Positions 1-7,614 of a stretch of DNA of 64,000 bases are shown in pieces. The notes below the pieces were generated by a model. It did no database searches and was not told the origin of the DNA. It saw only the letters and a program-made list of their open reading frames with translations. Numbering within the stretch: position 1 is the stretch's first letter; each line of letters starts with the position of its first letter. The stretch is taken from positions 18,062 through 82,061 of the forward strand of contig LAZY01000015.1 of assembly GCA_001013295.1 (NCBI GenBank), in the 5' to 3' direction. The stretch is from Chryseobacterium indologenes (lineage in GTDB: Bacteria > Bacteroidota > Bacteroidia > Flavobacteriales > Weeksellaceae). The translations under genes were made by a program, and so were the position numbers.

Positions 1-1
1 T

Positions 2-466
2 GATTATGAATCAGCTCAAATTTTTAAAGATCTATTCAATATTGATTTACTTGAAGATCCTAAAACAGAGGATGAAGAGGTGAATAAATGTATTGAGTTA
101 CATTCATCATTAAAATTTCAAATCGAATGGTATACAGGGGTTGATTTTCTAAACTTTGATAAAGAAAATTTAATGGCATTTTTAAATCACTCGGAAAACA
201 AGAATTTTTATTTAAAGATGAACCATTTAATGTATAGCTCTGTCATGGAATCTGTTTGTGCATATTTCTATGAACAAATTTCAAAAGAAGAATTTTTCAA
301 CTGTTTAAACTATTTCAAAAGTCTGACTTTCCCAGTTTTACCTCTTAACCTAAAAAGAATGATCAAATGCCTTCAGGAAACGGAGCATAATTTTATAACA
401 ATTGACATAAAAAGAAATATGAGAAACAAAAAAAATAAAGGAAAAAATGCAAAATTTAAAAATTGA
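2..466 (+). CDS. Phage protein of unknown function, 5' end outside the window
   Basis: The reading frame is open from base 2 through the GTG at 80 to the stop at 466, so the gene most likely begins upstream of the window and the 128-residue version starting at 80 is only a minimum. The visible part is 154 residues, acidic near its start (LLEDPKTEDEE) and ending in a very basic Lys/Asn-rich tail. I recognise no domain. It is the first of a tight row of small phage genes; its last 20 bases overlap the next small gene, which suggests translational coupling. Confidence 0.6.
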   Translation, partial: DYESAQIFKDLFNIDLLEDPKTEDEEVNKCIELHSSLKFQIEWYTGVDFLNFDKENLMAFLNHSENKNFYLKMNHLMYSSVMESVCAYFYEQISKEEFFNCLNYFKSLTFPVLPLNLKRMIKCLQETEHNFITIDIKRNMRNKKNKGKNAKFKN

Positions 467-572
467 AATAACAGATGCTTCAGTATTGTTTATTTGTATG
501 GCAGCTGTATTGATTGCAATTGTCATAGGTGATTCAATCGAACGAAAAAACAAAAACAGGAACAAAAAATGA
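447..572 (+). CDS. Small single-pass membrane protein (41 aa)
   Basis: The ATG at 447 opens a 41-codon frame with a hydrophobic stretch (about residues 13-28, VLFICMAAVLIAIVIG) followed by a strongly basic tail, so it should sit in the inner membrane with its C-terminus inside. It overlaps the previous gene and its TGA overlaps the ATG of the next gene, a pattern typical of coupled phage genes. Function unknown; the size is near the limit for a confident call. Confidence 0.5.
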   Translation: MQNLKIEITDASVLFICMAAVLIAIVIGDSIERKNKNRNKK

Positions 573-742
573 AAACACTAACAACATTTATATGGGGCCT
601 TATTTTACTTTCATGTGGAGGCGTATTTCTGCATTTAGCCTTTCAGCCCGATCGGGAGCTTTGGGATAAAATTTTTAAAGGATTGCTTGGATTTTGGTCA
701 ATCTGGAAGGCTTATGACAAAATAGATAAAACAACATATTAA
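569..742 (+). CDS. Small membrane protein (57 aa)
   Basis: The start ATG overlaps the upstream stop (ATGA). The 57-residue product has one hydrophobic segment (about residues 5-24, with a Cys-Gly-Gly in it) and an amphipathic Trp-rich C-terminal half. The LLSCGG pattern slightly resembles a lipobox, but there are no basic residues beyond Lys2 and the segment is short, so a plain membrane anchor is as likely. Function unknown. Confidence 0.5.
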   Translation: MKTLTTFIWGLILLSCGGVFLHLAFQPDRELWDKIFKGLLGFWSIWKAYDKIDKTTY

Positions 743-758
743 CCCAAAAAATCATAAA

Positions 759-1760
759 ATGAACATTACATTACACAGAGTAGGAAACAAAATCAACGGT
801 GAATCATTATTGCTTTCACACGAAGAATTAGAACTTGACGAAACGACAAAGGAACTTCTGGAAAACTATTTTTTAGGTTCTTTCAAGTCATTGGAAAGCT
901 TTCATTTTTACAGTGATTCATATCTGGTGAATAACCCGGTTTATAATTCTGTAAAGGAAATATTCCGAAACCCTCATTTGCTTTTAGATCAATCAGAAGT
1001 TATCGCAAAACATCTTTTTGAAGCAGCTGAAAATCCAAGAGTTCAGGGCGGGGAATTGTTTATCGTTTTCTTCCAGGGAGAAGGAGAAAATCCAATCAAT
1101 AAAATAGGGATCTTTAAAACAGAGAAAAGAGAACCGTTTCTAAAAATATTCCCTTCCAGTGAATCATTCGATATTTTACAGGATTCCGGAATCAGCCTTT
1201 CAAAAATTGACAAGGCAGCCTTAATTTTCAATCAAAATGAAGAAACCGGGTATATCATCCAAGCTGTTGACAACAACAAAAACGGAGATATGTATTATTG
1301 GTTTGAGGACTTTTTGAAAGTGAAACAGCGTGATGATGAATATTTCCATACACAGGAAACACTTCACATTTACAAAGACTTCATCACAAAACAGCTTCCC
1401 CAGGAATTCGAGGTTTCAAAAGTTGATCAAGCTGATTTTCTGAATAAAACAATTAATTTTTTCCAGGAAAAGGACCAATTCAAAAACGATGATTTCAATA
1501 AAGAAGTTTTTGAGGATGAAAGTGTGATCGAAAGCTTCAATAATTTCAAAACGGATTATGAACAGGATATGCAGATAAATGTATCTGAAGAATATTCAAT
1601 TGATTCAGCTGCAGTAAAGAAAGAAAAGAGAAAGTTTAAAACAGTGATCAAGCTAGATAAGAATTTCGAGGTTACAATTACCGGTGATCGTGGAAAACTT
1701 GAACAGGGCCAAAATGATAAAGGGAAATATTACATTCTCTACTTTGAAAATGAAAAGTAA
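759..1760 (+). CDS. Nucleoid-associated protein, NdpA/37-kDa family
   Basis: The 333-residue product matches the nucleoid-associated NdpA-type family (PF04245) in length and in its central signature: an acidic N-terminal helix region, the GGELFIVFF strand near residue 98, followed by KIGIFKTEKREPF, and a C-terminal half rich in charged helices. Members bind DNA non-specifically and are common in Bacteroidota, on phages and mobile elements as well as chromosomes. Here it stands alone at the end of a small-gene cluster, just before the first palindromic operator. On a phage it may compact or protect phage DNA; that role is inference. Confidence 0.75.
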   Translation: MNITLHRVGNKINGESLLLSHEELELDETTKELLENYFLGSFKSLESFHFYSDSYLVNNPVYNSVKEIFRNPHLLLDQSEVIAKHLFEAAENPRVQGGELFIVFFQGEGENPINKIGIFKTEKREPFLKIFPSSESFDILQDSGISLSKIDKAALIFNQNEETGYIIQAVDNNKNGDMYYWFEDFLKVKQRDDEYFHTQETLHIYKDFITKQLPQEFEVSKVDQADFLNKTINFFQEKDQFKNDDFNKEVFEDESVIESFNNFKTDYEQDMQINVSEEYSIDSAAVKKEKRKFKTVIKLDKNFEVTITGDRGKLEQGQNDKGKYYILYFENEK

Positions 1761-1773
1761 TACCATATACAAT

Positions 1774-1796
1774 AATATTGTGTATTACACTATATT
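1774..1796. promoter_or_regulatory. Palindromic operator, copy 1
   Basis: Arms AATATTGTGTA and TACACTATATT around a central T at 1785 form a near-perfect 23-bp palindrome (only the inner T/T pair is mismatched). It contains TTG at 1778-1780, placed 20 bases before the -7 box TACTTTTG at 1801-1808, so a bound protein would cover the -33 element. The same palindrome occurs five more times in this prophage. Confidence 0.75.
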
Positions 1797-1800
1797 TCAG

Positions 1801-1808
1801 TACTTTTG
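1801..1808 (+). promoter_or_regulatory. Bacteroidota -7 box for the 1836 gene cluster
   Basis: TACTTTTG fits the TAnnTTTG consensus exactly. With TTG at 1778-1780 it forms a good Bacteroidota sigma-A promoter, 28 bases before the ATG at 1836, directly next to operator copy 1. Confidence 0.65.
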
Positions 1809-1835
1809 TAAGTAACAAAAAGATAAATAAACTAA

Positions 1836-2336
1836 ATGGAAAGCACTCAATTATTATCGATGTTGGCATTTGTTGACTATAAAAGTCAAAGGCTGTACAC
1901 TAAAGAAGAAGAGTTAAACGGGCTACCGAAATATACGGTTATGGACTATATCACGGAGTTGCCTAATCACGTTAAACTACTGAAGGAAAAAACCGCCTTA
2001 TGGATGTTTGTTCCAATTGGAGAAAACGGGGAAATTCTGGAAAAACCAACGAGAAAAGAAGTTGATGATCTGGAAGAAAATGAACAGTTTGAAAATGAAA
2101 AATATCTTTACGAGATAGCATCTTCAAAATGTTTGTTCATTATTGAAAATTATGAGCTTTGGAATGATGCGGTATTAATCAATAATAAACAATTTAAAAT
2201 ATCAAAGAAATCCGGAAACGTATTTTTTGAAGATAAAGTTTTTGAAACTGTCAATGATTTGGCCAATGAACCCGATCTGAAGCTACAATTATCAGAAATA
2301 GGATATTATAAATTCAGAAATAGAATTGAGGAATAA
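1836..2336 (+). CDS. Phage protein of unknown function (166 aa)
   Basis: First gene behind operator copy 1 and its promoter. The product is acidic, starts with a hydrophobic helix (LLSMLAFVDY) and contains a KxxVDDLEENEQFENEKYLYE stretch in the middle. No domain recognised. The stop codon overlaps the ATG of the following DUF3127 gene by one base, so the two are surely co-transcribed and probably translationally coupled. It may act in recombination or replication together with its neighbour, but nothing in the sequence proves that. Confidence 0.6.
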   Translation: MESTQLLSMLAFVDYKSQRLYTKEEELNGLPKYTVMDYITELPNHVKLLKEKTALWMFVPIGENGEILEKPTRKEVDDLEENEQFENEKYLYEIASSKCLFIIENYELWNDAVLINNKQFKISKKSGNVFFEDKVFETVNDLANEPDLKLQLSEIGYYKFRNRIEE

Positions 2337-2611
2337 TGGAGCTAAAAGGAGTTATCAAAAAGATCGGAGAAATTCAAACCTTTGCATCTGGGTTCCAGAA
2401 AAGGGAATTTGTTTTAGTAACAGAAGAAGCATATCCGCAAACGCTCGGAATTGAATTGCATTCACAAAGAATTGACATTATCGAGCCATTTAAAGAAGGA
2501 GACAGGGCAACTGTAGGAATTAATATTTTAGGGCGTGAATGGACCTCGCCACAAGGTGAAACGAAGTATTTCAATACGATCACGGCCTGGAAGATAGTAA
2601 AACCGACGTAA
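2336..2611 (+). CDS. DUF3127 family OB-fold-like protein
   Basis: The 91 residues match DUF3127, a short Bacteroidota family related in pattern to single-stranded-DNA-binding proteins: a Gly-Val-Ile-Lys-Lys-Ile strand, then the hallmark KREFVLVTEEAYPQ, later FKEGDRATV and a final FNTITAWKI. It lies between two genes with one-base overlaps on both sides. Family members are frequent in phages and are thought to bind nucleic acid; the activity here is inferred from family membership. Confidence 0.75.
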   Translation: MELKGVIKKIGEIQTFASGFQKREFVLVTEEAYPQTLGIELHSQRIDIIEPFKEGDRATVGINILGREWTSPQGETKYFNTITAWKIVKPT

Positions 2612-2898
2612 TGGAAAATACAATACTTTTCTATAAGAAAATGCAATTCGTTTCAGGCTTATATTCCTTACTTCTTGCATTAGATTTCTTTGAGAAACAG
2701 GAATTATATTTTTACTGTCACTGCATTAAAGAAGCGATCAAAAGAAATGCTGATTATTTAAAATGTGATTTTGCATTAAGAATTGAAGAATCGGATTACA
2801 ATGATTTATCAAGCTCTAAAAAGTTGACATATTTGGATGAATCTGTGAAAATAATTGAACGTGTGATAAAAAAAGAACAGATTGCAATGAAAACTTAA
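2611..2898 (+). CDS. Phage protein of unknown function (95 aa)
   Basis: Starts on the last base of the DUF3127 gene. The 95-residue product is predicted to be helical, with an unusual Cys-His-Cys (YFYCHCIKE, about residue 33-41) that could bind metal, and a second Cys later. No family recognised. Co-transcribed with 1836 and 2336. Confidence 0.5.
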   Translation: MENTILFYKKMQFVSGLYSLLLALDFFEKQELYFYCHCIKEAIKRNADYLKCDFALRIEESDYNDLSSSKKLTYLDESVKIIERVIKKEQIAMKT

Positions 2899-2909
2899 AA
2901 ATTTAAAAC

Positions 2910-2999
2910 ATGGATAATATTTTAATCCTGATCGGTGTAATTGTTTTATCAATAATCTTGTATCAACCAGGAGTAAATAATAACAATGACATAATTTAA
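2910..2999 (+). CDS. Possible 29-aa membrane peptide
   Basis: An ATG 11 bases after the previous stop opens 29 codons encoding a hydrophobic helix (ILILIGVIVLSIILY) followed by an Asn-rich tail. It ends ten bases before the terminator at 3009, which fits the last gene of the operon. So short a frame could arise by chance; the clean transmembrane pattern and position support it. Confidence 0.4.
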   Translation: MDNILILIGVIVLSIILYQPGVNNNNDII

Positions 3000-3008
3000 A
3001 AAGGAAAG

Positions 3009-3046
3009 AACCCCTACTGCTTTATGAGTAGAGGGGTTTTGTTTTT
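3009..3046 (+). terminator. Rho-independent terminator before the terminase genes
   Basis: Stem AACCCCTACT / AGT-AGGGGTT with a two-base bulge and an eight-base loop, followed by TTTTGTTTTT. It separates the small-gene operon from the packaging module. Confidence 0.85.
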
Positions 3047-3100
3047 ATATGATAATTGCATAAAAAGTGCAAAAGACTAACAAAGAATTAAATAAAAGTT

Positions 3101-3619
3101 ATGAGCCTTACAGATAAACAGGAAAGGTTTTGCCAAGAATACATTATTGATAGCAATGCCACACAAGCAGCTATTCGGGCGGGATATAGCGAAAGAACAG
3201 CAAATGAACAAGGTGCCAGGTTGTTAGCAAAAGTTAGTATTCAAGACTACCTTTCCACGCTTCAGAACAAAAAATCTGAGGAACTAAATTTTAGTTTTGA
3301 AAGAATAGCTACGGAACTCGCAAAGGTGGCTTTTGGTGACGTTAAAAATTATTTTGATGATAATGGTCGATTGATTGATATTAACGAACTAAATAGCGAA
3401 GTTTCGGCTTCAATAAAAGGTGTTACTGTTCAACAAGAGAAAATCAAAACAGACGGTGAAGTTATCATTGAAAGTTCAGTTAAAAAAGTTGAATCATACG
3501 ATAAACTGAAAGCAATTGAGCTACTGAATAAGATGTTCGGACATTTCAGCAAAGACAATGAACAGAAAAAGAATGATTCACAAGTTACAGTGTTTCAGCT
3601 TCCAAATAATAACCGTTAA
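3101..3619 (+). CDS. terS: Terminase small subunit
   Basis: 172 residues with the Terminase_2 (PF03592) N-terminal signature: LTDKQERFCQEYIIDSNATQAAIRAGYSERTA, an HTH that binds the packaging start site, then a helical oligomerisation part and a C-terminal region. The small subunit recognises concatemeric phage DNA and recruits the large subunit. The last base of its stop codon is shared with the start of the large-subunit gene. Confidence 0.93.
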   Translation: MSLTDKQERFCQEYIIDSNATQAAIRAGYSERTANEQGARLLAKVSIQDYLSTLQNKKSEELNFSFERIATELAKVAFGDVKNYFDDNGRLIDINELNSEVSASIKGVTVQQEKIKTDGEVIIESSVKKVESYDKLKAIELLNKMFGHFSKDNEQKKNDSQVTVFQLPNNNR

Positions 3620-5187
3620 TGAAAGAAGTTAAGATTATAAGACCTCAAGAGGGTTATCAAATGGATGCCCTTTCCTCGCCCGCTGATATTCTAATTGGTG
3701 GGGCTGCTGCAGGTGTTGGAAAATCTTTCTCTTTACTCCTGGAACCGTTAAGACATATTCACGTTGAAAATTTCGGAGCTGTAATATTCCGTAAAACTAC
3801 ACCCATGATCAGAACTGAGGGTGGTTTATGGGATTCATCAAAAAAGATATACGGTAAAATCAACAAAGCAATTCCAAGCGAATACCGTTTAGAATGGAGA
3901 TTCCCGAATGATGTGAAGATAAACTTTTCACATTTGGACCCTCATACTTATGAGTTTGATTGGCAGGGTCCGGAAATACCATTGATATGTTTTGATGAAT
4001 TAACGCACTTTTCCCGGAAGATGTTCTTCTATATGTTGAGCCGTAACCGTTCTACGTGTGGAGTAAAGCCATATGTAAGAGCAACGTGCAATCCTGATCC
4101 GGATAGCTGGGTTGCTGAATTTATAGCATGGTGGATTGATCAGGACCCGAATTCACCAACATACGGTTTACCTATACCTGAAAGGCAGGGCCAAATAAGA
4201 TACTTCTATAATCAAAATAATGAGTTGGTTTGGGGTGATTCTATGGAAGAAGTATATGAGAAATGCAAAGAAGATATTGATTTACAGATAACCGCTTCTG
4301 ATGGATTGGTTCAACCGGCTGACTTCATTAAATCTGTTTCTTTCATAGCTGGTTCCATTTACGACAATAAAGAACTGCTGAAAGTAAACCCGCAATATTT
4401 AGGGAATTTGAACGCTCAGGAAGAAGCGGAACGGCAAAGGCTTTTAAAGGGAAACTGGAAGGTATCAACGAAAGGCGATGATATTTATTCCTATAAAAAA
4501 TTCATGGATATATTCACGAACTCTTTTGTTCCACATGGTGAAAAGAGAATAACGACGGATATAGCAATGAAAGGATCAAACAAGTTTATTATTTGGGTGT
4601 GGTCTGGTAAACGTGTAGAAGATTTCTTTGTAATGGATAAATCAAAAGGTAATGAAGTTATTGATCTGATCAAACAGGCTGCCTATTCATACGGAGTTCC
4701 GGAAAGCAATGTTTTGTTTGATAATGATGGAGTTGGTCAATTCGTTGATGGTTTTATAAAGGAAGCTAATGAATTCAACAACGGCTCTACTCCACTACCT
4801 AACAATGAAACGGGGGTAACTGAAAATTATTTCAACCTTAAAACTCAATGCTATTATAAATCTGGTGAAAGCGTTACGAGGGGCGAAATATACATACCGC
4901 CGGAAGTAGCAAACAAAAGATACGACGATAAAATGACATTGAAAGAAAGAATGTTGTTTGAAAGAAAAGCAATTAAACGTGATAAAATTGATGATGAAGG
5001 TAAATTGCGGATCATGAAAAAATCTGAAATGAAAAATCTACTTAACGGAGAAAGCCCCGACGTTATGGACGGGTTTATGATGATTGAATGGTTTGAATAT
5101 GACGTAAACAAACCGGTTAAAATTCATTCCCATTCATCCGGAAACAGTGATATGCTTAGTATGTTAGAGTTCTTAGATAACGAATAA
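3619..5187 (+). CDS. terL: Terminase large subunit (packaging ATPase/nuclease)
   Basis: 522 residues. Walker A GGAAAGVGKS at 27-36 and Walker B IPLICFDE with the catalytic Asp-Glu at 126-127 form the packaging motor. The C-terminal RNase H-like nuclease shows an ITTDIAMKG strand (Asp about 314), VLFDNDGVGQF (about 366-372) and SPDVMDGF (about 478-486), the usual three acidic sites. It cuts concatemers and pumps DNA through the portal. Length and motif spacing are normal. The start is fixed by the one-base overlap with terS. Confidence 0.93.
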   Translation: MKEVKIIRPQEGYQMDALSSPADILIGGAAAGVGKSFSLLLEPLRHIHVENFGAVIFRKTTPMIRTEGGLWDSSKKIYGKINKAIPSEYRLEWRFPNDVKINFSHLDPHTYEFDWQGPEIPLICFDELTHFSRKMFFYMLSRNRSTCGVKPYVRATCNPDPDSWVAEFIAWWIDQDPNSPTYGLPIPERQGQIRYFYNQNNELVWGDSMEEVYEKCKEDIDLQITASDGLVQPADFIKSVSFIAGSIYDNKELLKVNPQYLGNLNAQEEAERQRLLKGNWKVSTKGDDIYSYKKFMDIFTNSFVPHGEKRITTDIAMKGSNKFIIWVWSGKRVEDFFVMDKSKGNEVIDLIKQAAYSYGVPESNVLFDNDGVGQFVDGFIKEANEFNNGSTPLPNNETGVTENYFNLKTQCYYKSGESVTRGEIYIPPEVANKRYDDKMTLKERMLFERKAIKRDKIDDEGKLRIMKKSEMKNLLNGESPDVMDGFMMIEWFEYDVNKPVKIHSHSSGNSDMLSMLEFLDNE

Positions 5188-5192
5188 ACAAG

Positions 5193-5215
5193 AATATGGT
5201 GTATTACACTATATT
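5193..5215. promoter_or_regulatory. Palindromic operator, copy 2
   Basis: AATATGGTGTA and TACACTATATT around T5204, six bases after the terL stop. A -7-like box TATCTTTA follows at 5220-5227 at the same distance (16 bases from the palindrome centre) as in copy 1. It fronts the gene block starting at 5262. Confidence 0.75.
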
Positions 5216-5261
5216 TTATTATCTTTACAATCAGTAATTCAATTAATTAAAACAATAAATT

Positions 5262-5885
5262 ATGTTAGATCAAAAACTTGTTGAGGAAACAATCCAAGAC
5301 CTTCAGGAAGTGAAGGAAAAGATCCTGAATAGACATGAGGGAGATACGACATTAACACTGAGATTTGATTCTGTTTTCAATTCATTAATCAATTCTCTTG
5401 GAAACACAACCGGGAACATTGTTTCATCAACTTCTCAGAAAGTTTCTTCCGGATTTACACCAAAGCCTTTGACAAATATTGCCGGCCAAAAGATCAGCGG
5501 GAACAGTAGTGTTCTAAAATTGCAACCTTTAGAGGTTGACCAGGCTAAAGCATTCAAAGAAGAAATACAGGCAATTCATGATAGTTTCTCGAACAGAGAA
5601 AACGGAAAACTATTGGAAGAATTAAATGAGCTTCAAATTAGAGGTGTTGCAAAAGTTGCCGGCGTTGAAGATTATGATACCGACCCAATCAACGGAGATT
5701 TCGTTCAGAAGATCAAAGATAAAATTGCAGCAAATGTTCAGGACAAAGCGGACCGTGAAAAATCAAAAGAAGATTTGAAGAATCAGGGGAACGAAACCCA
5801 AAAACCAACAGAAAAAACCGAAAAAGTAATTGATACTAAAAAGGTAACTGAAAAGGCTGACAAAAAAGAAACACCGTCGAAATAA
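5262..5885 (+). CDS. Phage protein of unknown function, Lys/Glu-rich C-terminus
   Basis: 207 residues. The first half is helical, the middle is Ser/Thr-rich, and residues from about 160 onward are a low-complexity Lys/Glu/Thr tail (KPTEKTEKVIDTKKVTEK). It overlaps the next gene by one base. The position directly before the tail-assembly chaperone suggests a virion or assembly protein, for example a minor tail protein. No family recognised. Confidence 0.6.
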   Translation: MLDQKLVEETIQDLQEVKEKILNRHEGDTTLTLRFDSVFNSLINSLGNTTGNIVSSTSQKVSSGFTPKPLTNIAGQKISGNSSVLKLQPLEVDQAKAFKEEIQAIHDSFSNRENGKLLEELNELQIRGVAKVAGVEDYDTDPINGDFVQKIKDKIAANVQDKADREKSKEDLKNQGNETQKPTEKTEKVIDTKKVTEKADKKETPSK

Positions 5886-6580
5886 TGGATTTCAGATTCA
5901 AGGGCAAAAAATACAGTTTACCTGTCACACTTAATCAAATTCCTGTAAGACAGAAAATTGAATTTGATCGTCTCTATCGTGATACGATCAATGAAATGTA
6001 TTCAAAAGTATTCAAAACGAATGAAAACGGAGACGTTGAGGAAATGGATGAAATAGAAGCCAGTTTATTCAAAGTGAACGTTGCTGTAATGAACATTTCT
6101 TTCTTCACTGGAATACCACTTGAAGAAGTTGAAAATGAAATGAGTGTTGATGATGTGATGAAGCTTTATTTCTCATGTATTGCACCACTCTATGAGGAAC
6201 AGGAAAACATTGAGTTACAGGAAGAGTATTTGTTCAAAGATCAATTCTGGAAAATAGAACCGCCGTATTTAGATCCTGATAATAAAACAACATTTAACCA
6301 GCTGATCACTTCAAAGCAAGTAATAAAGCAAATGCAGGAGCTTTCAGCGGGAAAATATGAAGCCATTCCGTATTTAGCTGCAATCTATCTAAAAAAAGAA
6401 GATGAAGAGTTTCAAGAGGACTGGTTGAAAGAAGGAAGTGAAAGATTGGAACTGATGTATGATTTGCCGATGGATATAGCTAATGCGATCGCTTTTTTTT
6501 TGCAAAATTCAATGAGTATGTATCTGAAAACTTCAGCGTTTTCTCAGGAGAAAGAAGATCAAGCGACGGGCCAAATTTAG
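5885..6580 (+). CDS. Putative tail assembly chaperone (zero-frame product)
   Basis: The 231-residue product starts with FRFKGKKYSLPVTLNQIPVRQKIEFD, a pattern common at the start of tail chaperones, and is mostly helical and acidic. Nine consecutive T at 6493-6501 sit at codons 203-206 (Ala-Phe-Phe-Leu), giving a perfect X-XXY-YYZ slippery site, and a second frame continues past the stop. This layout, a longer -1 frameshift product made in small amount, is that of the gpG/gpGT chaperones which coat the tape measure during tail assembly. I assign the role from that architecture, not from sequence identity. Confidence 0.7.
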   Translation: MDFRFKGKKYSLPVTLNQIPVRQKIEFDRLYRDTINEMYSKVFKTNENGDVEEMDEIEASLFKVNVAVMNISFFTGIPLEEVENEMSVDDVMKLYFSCIAPLYEEQENIELQEEYLFKDQFWKIEPPYLDPDNKTTFNQLITSKQVIKQMQELSAGKYEAIPYLAAIYLKKEDEEFQEDWLKEGSERLELMYDLPMDIANAIAFFLQNSMSMYLKTSAFSQEKEDQATGQI

Positions 6581-6783
6581 CGTCACAGTTTGATAAATGG
6601 GGTTGGATTCCATTTTTGAATTATGTAGCAAAAGAAGCTTCTATTTTCTATAAAAATAACGGGAAAAGCAACCTTGAAAACGTGAAAGAAACAAAAGCTT
6701 ATGATGTTTTGATCTGGGCTTCCGTTCAAGCTGATGAATCATCAATCATGCAGGAATATTATGATAGTTTAAGAACCAACTAA
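6484..6783 (+). CDS. -1 frameshift extension of the tail chaperone (gpT-like part)
   Basis: The -1 frame is open from 6484 (after TAA at 6481) to TAA at 6781-6783 but has no ATG until codon SIMQEYY near its end, so it cannot be a stand-alone gene. Slipping at T-TTT-TTT (6493-6499) joins it to the upstream gene and gives a protein of about 299 residues. The extension contains SQFDKWGWIPFLNYVAKEA and ends in YYDSLRTN; it is Trp/Tyr-rich and looks like real coding sequence. The untranslated alternative, chance openness over 100 codons, is unlikely in this AT-rich DNA. Confidence 0.7.
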   Translation, partial: CDRFFFAKFNEYVSENFSVFSGERRSSDGPNLASQFDKWGWIPFLNYVAKEASIFYKNNGKSNLENVKETKAYDVLIWASVQADESSIMQEYYDSLRTN

Positions 6784-6793
6784 AAATAAACAA

Positions 6794-6964
6794 ATGAATT
6801 GTACACCATTAGAGCCAGTAAATACACAATGTGAAGGCTTAAGACATCAAACACCTAAAACTTTTTATCCTGGTCAATCAGGAGCATCCGGAAAAACAAC
6901 CTTTCACCAAAAATTTAAGAGTGGTAAAAAACCACAGGGAAAATTTACGGGAATGAAAAAGTAA
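6794..6964 (+). CDS. Small basic phage protein (56 aa)
   Basis: ATG ten bases after the chaperone stop opens 56 codons. The product has two Cys near the start and a basic Gly/Lys-rich C-terminal half (KKPQGKFTGMKK) that resembles nucleic-acid-binding tails. Position between the chaperone and the tRNA. No family recognised. Confidence 0.45.
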   Translation: MNCTPLEPVNTQCEGLRHQTPKTFYPGQSGASGKTTFHQKFKSGKKPQGKFTGMKK

Positions 6965-6991
6965 ACAGAAAGCCGGTTAATGCCGGCAATT

Positions 6992-7062
6992 GGCGAGTTG
7001 TTCGAGTGGTTAGAAGATAGACTGCAACTCTATTCACACGGGTTCGAATCCCGTACTCGTCT
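6992..7062 (+). tRNA. Phage-encoded tRNA-Cys (GCA)
   Basis: A full cloverleaf can be drawn: acceptor GGCGAGT / ACTCGTC (one G-U), D arm with TTCGAGTGGTTAGAA, anticodon stem ATAGA/TCTAT with loop CTGCAAC (anticodon GCA), T arm ACGGG-TTCGAAT-CCCGT and discriminator U73, the tRNA-Cys identity base. CCA is not encoded. It lies inside the late region of the prophage, so it is phage cargo and not an attachment site of this element. Confidence 0.9.
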
Positions 7063-7097
7063 CACCTAATTGAAGGTAATTCATAATTTATCTTTTT

Positions 7098-7125
7098 AGC
7101 CCTGATTGTAAAGGTCAGGGCTTTT
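7098..7125 (+). terminator. Terminator after tRNA-Cys
   Basis: Eight-bp stem AGCCCTGA / TCAGGGCT with a nine-base loop followed by TTT. It ends the tRNA transcript just before operator copy 3. Confidence 0.8.
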
Positions 7126-7136
7126 ATAAGAGTTAA

Positions 7137-7159
7137 AATATGGTGTATTATGACATATT
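7137..7159. promoter_or_regulatory. Palindromic operator, copy 3 (right arm degenerate)
   Basis: The left arm AATATGGTGTA is identical to copy 2; the right arm is TATGACATATT, with three mismatches to TACACnATATT. TAAATTG at 7162-7168 is a -7-like box one T short of consensus. An ATG inside the operator is in frame with the next gene, but the operator function argues against using it as a start. Confidence 0.6.
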
Positions 7160-7175
7160 TTTAAATTGTATACAT

Positions 7176-7613
7176 ATGAACAACGCACAGCAAGACTTTG
7201 AAAAATTATTCAGAACGGAATTAGAATCTGTAAAGTTTGAAATTCCGGAAGATCAGAAAACAATCCTTTCTCCTGTATGGCTGAAACTATTGGAAGTAAA
7301 TTCATTGGCAGAACTTAATATTGATGTTGCAACACATGCTCAGTTATCTGCTATGCTATTATCCGGGAATATTGACTTCAATTTATTCAATGCTTCATTC
7401 CTGTTCAATTCTTTATCGCAAACTGCACCTGCAAAACTTGGAGTTTCATTGAGTAATTACAGCTTTTATATTGCTCAATCTCAAGAATTATCAAACAAAT
7501 GGAATGAGATTGTTTCACCGATTAGAAATAAACTGATCAATAAAATGCAAACACAGGCAGCTTTGCAGGTGAATCACAACGGTAAAAATGTTATTCCAGT
7601 AAAAGGCCGATAA
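7176..7613 (+). CDS. Phage protein of unknown function (146 aa)
   Basis: I choose ATG 7176 (MNNAQQDFEKLF) over the in-frame ATG at 7140 because 7140 lies inside the operator and upstream of the likely transcription start. The 146-residue product is helical, hydrophobic in the middle (ATHAQLSAMLLSGNIDFNLFNASFLF) and basic at its end. It leads the gene block controlled by operator copy 3. No family recognised. Confidence 0.6.
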   Translation: MNNAQQDFEKLFRTELESVKFEIPEDQKTILSPVWLKLLEVNSLAELNIDVATHAQLSAMLLSGNIDFNLFNASFLFNSLSQTAPAKLGVSLSNYSFYIAQSQELSNKWNEIVSPIRNKLINKMQTQAALQVNHNGKNVIPVKGR

Positions 7614-7614
7614 T

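Noticed and set aside
6992..7062. Phage tRNA-Cys as the attachment site.
   Set aside because: Phage structural genes flank it on both sides and the integrase is 24 kb away beside another tRNA.
7140..7175. Upstream ATG at 7140 as the start of the 7176 gene.
   Set aside because: It lies inside operator copy 3 and before the probable transcription start.
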